8,020 nucleotides of DNA from Propionibacteriaceae bacterium UBA5174 (GTDB lineage: Bacteria; Actinomycetota; Actinomycetes; Propionibacteriales; Propionibacteriaceae). This document shows positions 7,215 through 8,020 of the stretch, in pieces (within the stretch, counting starts at the first letter, position 1; each line of letters begins with the position of its first letter). The notes beneath the pieces are model-generated. The model searched no databases and was not told the DNA's origin. It saw only the letters and a list, made by a program, of their open reading frames with translations. Both the position numbers and the translations under genes were made by a program. The DNA is taken from contig DHWU01000082.1 in the NCBI GenBank assembly GCA_002413345.1, forward strand, positions 23,226 to 31,245, in the 5' to 3' direction.

Positions 7215-8020
7215 ATGATCGCACTCGAAACTGTTGCCGCTGCAGGCATGTTTTCCGTGGCCTGGCTGATGATCGCATTGCCCGCGGTCGCTTCGGCGAT
7301 CTTGCTGGTCAGCGGGAAGTTCTTCGACCGAGGTGGGCATTGGCTGTCGGTGGCTGCGGTAACCGTCAGCTTCGTTATCGCCGCCTGGCTTTTCGTTGAG
7401 CTACTCGGCGCCAATCCGGAGAGCCGCGCGGTGTCGGTGCCGCTGTATCAGTGGATACAGGCGGGTTCGTGGCAGATCTCGGCTGGGCTCTTGATCGATC
7501 AGCTCTCGATCCTGTTCGCCCTCCTGATCACCGGCGTGGGTGCGCTGATTCACCTCTACTCGGTGGGCTACATGGCCCACGACGAGCGCCGCCGCCGATT
7601 CTTCGCCTATCTGAATCTCTTCATCGCCGCGATGCTGATCCTGGTGTTGGCCGACAACTACCTGGTGCTGTTCGTCGGTTGGGAAGGGGTGGGCCTAGCG
7701 TCCTACCTGCTGATCGGGTTCTGGCAACACAAGCCGTCAGCTGCCGCCGCTGCAAATAAGGCATTTGTGATGAACCGGGTCGGTGACCTGGGCATGACGA
7801 TGGCCGTGATGACCATGTTGGCGCTGTTCGGCAGTTCATCCTTCGAAGCAGTAAATGCTGCTGCGGCTGAGGTTTCGCCAGCTTGGGCTACCGCGATCGG
7901 TTTGTTCCTGTTGCTGGGTGCCTGTGGTAAGTCAGCCCAGGTGCCGCTGCAAAGCTGGCTCTTGGACGCCATGGAGGGTCCGACCCCAGTTTCGGCACTG
8001 ATCCACGCCGCGACCATGGT
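7215..8020 (+). CDS. nuoL: NADH-quinone oxidoreductase subunit L (ND5/MrpA-type proton pump), 3' end cut by window
   Basis: This is the N-terminal 268 residues of the distal antiporter-like proton-pumping subunit of complex I. The reading frame is open to the right edge, so it has no stop here; more than half of the usual 600-plus residues is missing, including the lateral amphipathic helix. Helices are visible at about 13-34, 43-64, 92-116, 129-147, 149-169, 190-206 and 224-238. Residues 88-119 match the Proton_antipo_N-type region (SAGLLIDQLSILF, then IHLYSVGYM). Key charges are E157 in FVGWEGVGLASYLLIGFW and K239 in CGKSAQVPLQSWL, equivalent to E. coli E144 and K229. H264 in ALIHAATM begins the conserved motif that runs off the window. 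The next gene in such operons is nuoM. Confidence 0.97.
   Translation, partial: MIALETVAAAGMFSVAWLMIALPAVASAILLVSGKFFDRGGHWLSVAAVTVSFVIAAWLFVELLGANPESRAVSVPLYQWIQAGSWQISAGLLIDQLSILFALLITGVGALIHLYSVGYMAHDERRRRFFAYLNLFIAAMLILVLADNYLVLFVGWEGVGLASYLLIGFWQHKPSAAAAANKAFVMNRVGDLGMTMAVMTMLALFGSSSFEAVNAAAAEVSPAWATAIGLFLLLGACGKSAQVPLQSWLLDAMEGPTPVSALIHAATM

Noticed and set aside
7451..7759. Open frame of 102 codons on the + strand inside nuoL
   Set aside because: It is out of frame with nuoL, whose translation here contains conserved proton-channel motifs; the alternative product is Arg/Pro-rich without features.
1..8020. Search for a novel system (mobile element, CRISPR, defence genes, RNA gene)
   Set aside because: All sequence is accounted for by eight conserved nuo genes in standard order with no insertion, repeat array or unexplained gap.

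Overview
The window is an internal piece of a nuo operon, the gene cluster for the proton-pumping NADH:quinone oxidoreductase (respiratory complex I, NDH-1). All genes are on the + strand in the canonical order nuoE-F-G-H-I-J-K-L. nuoE is cut by the left edge and nuoL by the right edge; the six genes between them are complete and intact. nuoA-D are expected to the left and nuoM-N to the right, both outside the window.

Layout: nuoE C-terminal part (1-468), nuoF (468-1805), nuoG (1802-4222), nuoH (4219-5517), nuoI (5518-6081), nuoJ (6078-6905), nuoK (6902-7201), nuoL N-terminal part (7215-8020). Coding density is practically total. Four junctions are 4-base ATGA overlaps (F/G, G/H, I/J, J/K), E/F is a 1-base TGATG overlap, H/I is a direct TAG-ATG abutment, and the only gap is 13 bases between nuoK and nuoL. 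There is no room for an internal promoter or terminator between genes, and no RNA gene, mobile element, CRISPR array or stretch over 300 bases without a gene was seen.

Function: NuoE, NuoF and NuoG form the NADH-oxidising arm (FMN plus Fe-S clusters N1a, N3, N1b, N4, N5 and N7). NuoI carries clusters N6a/N6b to the quinone site, which NuoH helps to form at the membrane. NuoJ, NuoK and NuoL belong to the proton-translocating membrane arm. Every cluster-ligand set and every key membrane-arm charged residue that falls inside the window is present, so the complex looks functional.

Organism: probably an actinobacterium (Actinomycetota). The reasons are the protein sequence style, the extended C-termini of NuoE, NuoH and NuoJ (including the FAGGYPVPPLPGQ tail motif of NuoH and the HNSIATPGLLPDG tail motif of NuoJ), and the complete 14-gene type of operon implied by the order. 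By eye, G+C is about 60%, lower than in many soil actinobacteria. A genus cannot be given from this window. I found no previously undescribed system here; this is a conserved housekeeping operon with a few lineage-specific details.
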